Virus record (IMG/VR): IMGVR_UViG_3300037189_013371
Coordinates: 1 to 30,534 of that record
Source: a virus
Length of the DNA stretch: 30,534 nt
Direction: 5' to 3' (one strand)
The notes beneath the pieces were generated by a model. The model searched no databases. It saw nothing but the letters and a program-made list of their open reading frames with translations, and was not told the origin of the DNA. The translations under genes were made by a program, and so were the position numbers. Shown in pieces: positions 29,355-30,534 of the stretch. The first letter of the stretch is position 1. The number at the start of each line of letters is the position of its first letter.

Positions 29355-30007
29355 ATATACTTCAATTTAGCATTTCCAAAATTATCTATTTCGATGTAAG
29401 AACACTCCTCATCACAAAAAGAACCACTGTTGATATAGGTCATATCATTTTCAACATAAATTTCAGGATAGTGCGTGTGTCCAGCCAATACGTAATCAAA
29501 CCCCGAATGTTTTTTCAACATTTTTGTTCGGACGATTTCTTTAGCTTCAATCCAAGATTTGCTCCACCCTTTAATTTTTCTGGAAAGACTCTTTCGTTTA
29601 TCTAATTTCTGAATGTGATAATATAAGCCAGTGAAAAACCATGTTACAAGTGGTCGATGATTGATCCAAAAATCGTGTTTATCCCCATGTTCCACATAGA
29701 ATGTCTTACCCCCCACTTCAAAGGAATAATAATCAACAAAATACATACCAGTAATAGCACTTAAAAATTCAACATCAGGATCGTGATTACCTTTGACCAA
29801 AATTACTTTATGTGTTTTTGTTAATTTCCTGATTTTGGATAGTATTTTCCAATCTTCTTTTTGATAACGTCTAAAATTATCACTGTCAAAAAGATCGCCA
29901 TTTATAATTAAATTTTGAAAATTCTTTTTGAGAACTTCCAACACTTTTTTCTGTTGTGAAACGGGTGTTCCCAAGTGAATATCACTGATAACTATGGTGT
30001 TTATCAT
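29351..30007 (-). CDS. Calcineurin-like metallophosphoesterase
   Basis: This 218-residue protein has the full metal-binding set of the calcineurin-like phosphoesterase fold: D9-x-H11 (SDIHLG), GDLFD at 37-41, GNHD at 73-76, an E-H-G-D-K-H at 106-111, and AGHTHYPE at 175-182. The spacing fits the single-domain LpxH/YfcE-like group. The substrate could be a nucleotide, a phospho-protein or a nucleic-acid end; nothing in the sequence decides. The frame extends 13 codons upstream, but MINTIVISDIHLG at 30007 overlaps the previous TGA as ATGA and is the natural start. Confidence 0.92.
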   Translation of the reverse strand: MINTIVISDIHLGTPVSQQKKVLEVLKKNFQNLIINGDLFDSDNFRRYQKEDWKILSKIRKLTKTHKVILVKGNHDPDVEFLSAITGMYFVDYYSFEVGGKTFYVEHGDKHDFWINHRPLVTWFFTGLYYHIQKLDKRKSLSRKIKGWSKSWIEAKEIVRTKMLKKHSGFDYVLAGHTHYPEIYVENDMTYINSGSFCDEECSYIEIDNFGNAKLKYI

Positions 30008-30291
30008 TTCTGCTTCTGCTTCTTCTTCTGTTCGCCGTTTACCCATTTTGTGACAAATTTGCTGCGCGATATAGTAGGATCATATTCTAGAAACACCTTA
30101 ACAAGTTCCTGATCAGAGTCAAGGGACAAGATCGTTTTCAGGATCGTTTTCAGTTTCTCTTCTTGGAGAGTAGTCACAAAAACGTTCTGAATAGATAATT
30201 TCTTACCTTTGATGTTATTTACGAAAGTGCAATAACAAATGAATAGGTGATCACTCTCGCTTTCTATAATTGCAGATGAAGGATCGTTCAT
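30004..30291 (-). CDS. Small unknown protein with basic tail
   Basis: This 95-residue protein begins MNDPSSAIIESESDHLFICY, continues CTFVNNIKGKKLSIQNVFVT and a helical middle (EEKLKTILKTILSLDSDQEL), and ends in a very basic tail (GEQKKKQKQK). It overlaps both neighbours by four bases (ATGA at each end), so it is part of a tight operon. No family is recognised; the basic tail might contact nucleic acid. Confidence 0.75.
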   Translation of the reverse strand: MNDPSSAIIESESDHLFICYCTFVNNIKGKKLSIQNVFVTTLQEEKLKTILKTILSLDSDQELVKVFLEYDPTISRSKFVTKWVNGEQKKKQKQK

Positions 30292-30534
30292 AGTTCCGTA
30301 AGTGTTTCGCTAAATTTCAAAAATTCTTTGGTGATTTTGCCTCCTGATGCCCATTCGCCACCACCACCATCACACAGATTAGCAGCCATTTTAGCAATGT
30401 CAACCTCCGATCCCTTGTATTTTCTAAATGAAACAAATTGTGTATCGGGATTCATGACAATTACAGCGTCTCCTTGGTAATTTTCCATGATGGAATGGGA
30501 CAATTCATTGACTGAGAATTTGGAAATGGCAGAA
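30288..30534 (-). CDS. Partial protein, possible DHHA1 end of a DHH phosphoesterase
   Basis: The frame is open to the right edge of the window, so the N-terminus is missing. The visible 82 or so residues include AVIVMNPDTQFVSFRKYKG, DIAKMAANLCDGGGGEWASG and GKITKEFL. The strand S-F-R followed by a helix and then G-G-G-x-x-x-A-S-G is the signature of the DHHA1 substrate-binding domain in DHH-family phosphoesterases (NrnA or RecJ type). In most members the motif is G-G-G-H; here the His is replaced by Gly-Glu. The DHH catalytic part would lie beyond base 30534, so the call is provisional. Confidence 0.65.
   Translation of the reverse strand, partial: SAISKFSVNELSHSIMENYQGDAVIVMNPDTQFVSFRKYKGSEVDIAKMAANLCDGGGGEWASGGKITKEFLKFSETLTEL

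Overview
The window is about 30.5 kb of a tailed, contractile-tail bacteriophage of the broad T4-like type, not bacterial chromosome. It carries recognisable relatives of T4 baseplate proteins gp25 and gp6, a gp12-like tail-collar tip, primase gp61, sliding clamp gp45 and ssDNA-binding protein gp32, but most other genes are far from T4. Genes are tightly packed, often with 4-nt ATGA overlaps, and AT-rich. I saw no tRNA, rRNA, CRISPR array, IS element or integrase. The host cannot be named. Almost no start codon has a good Shine-Dalgarno sequence, which would fit a host such as Bacteroidota or leaderless mRNAs, but this is weak evidence.

Layout. 1-1130 (minus): the end of a small unknown phage gene and a free-standing GIY-YIG homing endonuclease with nine tandem NUMOD3-like repeats. 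1239-14330 (plus): a baseplate/tail block with a large protein carrying a basic Cys-containing C-terminus, gp25, gp6, a PKD-domain protein, and several large unknown structural proteins, two of which look like halves of one gene split by a -1 frameshift. 14339-19215 (plus): the host-interaction block, with a tail-collar protein, two paralogous Mtd-N-like fibre proteins, two mucin-like Thr/Ser/Pro-rich proteins sharing a C-terminal Cys signature, a stranded third copy of that signature, and a glycosyltransferase with GalNAc-transferase-like motifs. 19201-30534 (almost all minus): many small unknown genes, then primase gp61, a cREC-domain protein, clamp gp45, gp32, a possible gp59 analogue, a calcineurin-like phosphoesterase and a partial gene resembling the DHHA1 end of a DHH phosphoesterase.

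The regulatory theme is a hexamer TAAATA, the core of the T4 late promoter TATAAATA, placed 5-6 nt before the start codon of at least eleven genes on both strands. If it is used as in T4, transcripts would begin at or next to the start codon and be nearly leaderless. The clamp gp45, which in T4 activates late transcription, is in the same window. The most exciting candidate system is the 16.6-19.2 kb block: mucin-like tail proteins directly followed by a DxH-type glycosyltransferase, which suggests O-glycosylated tail fibres.
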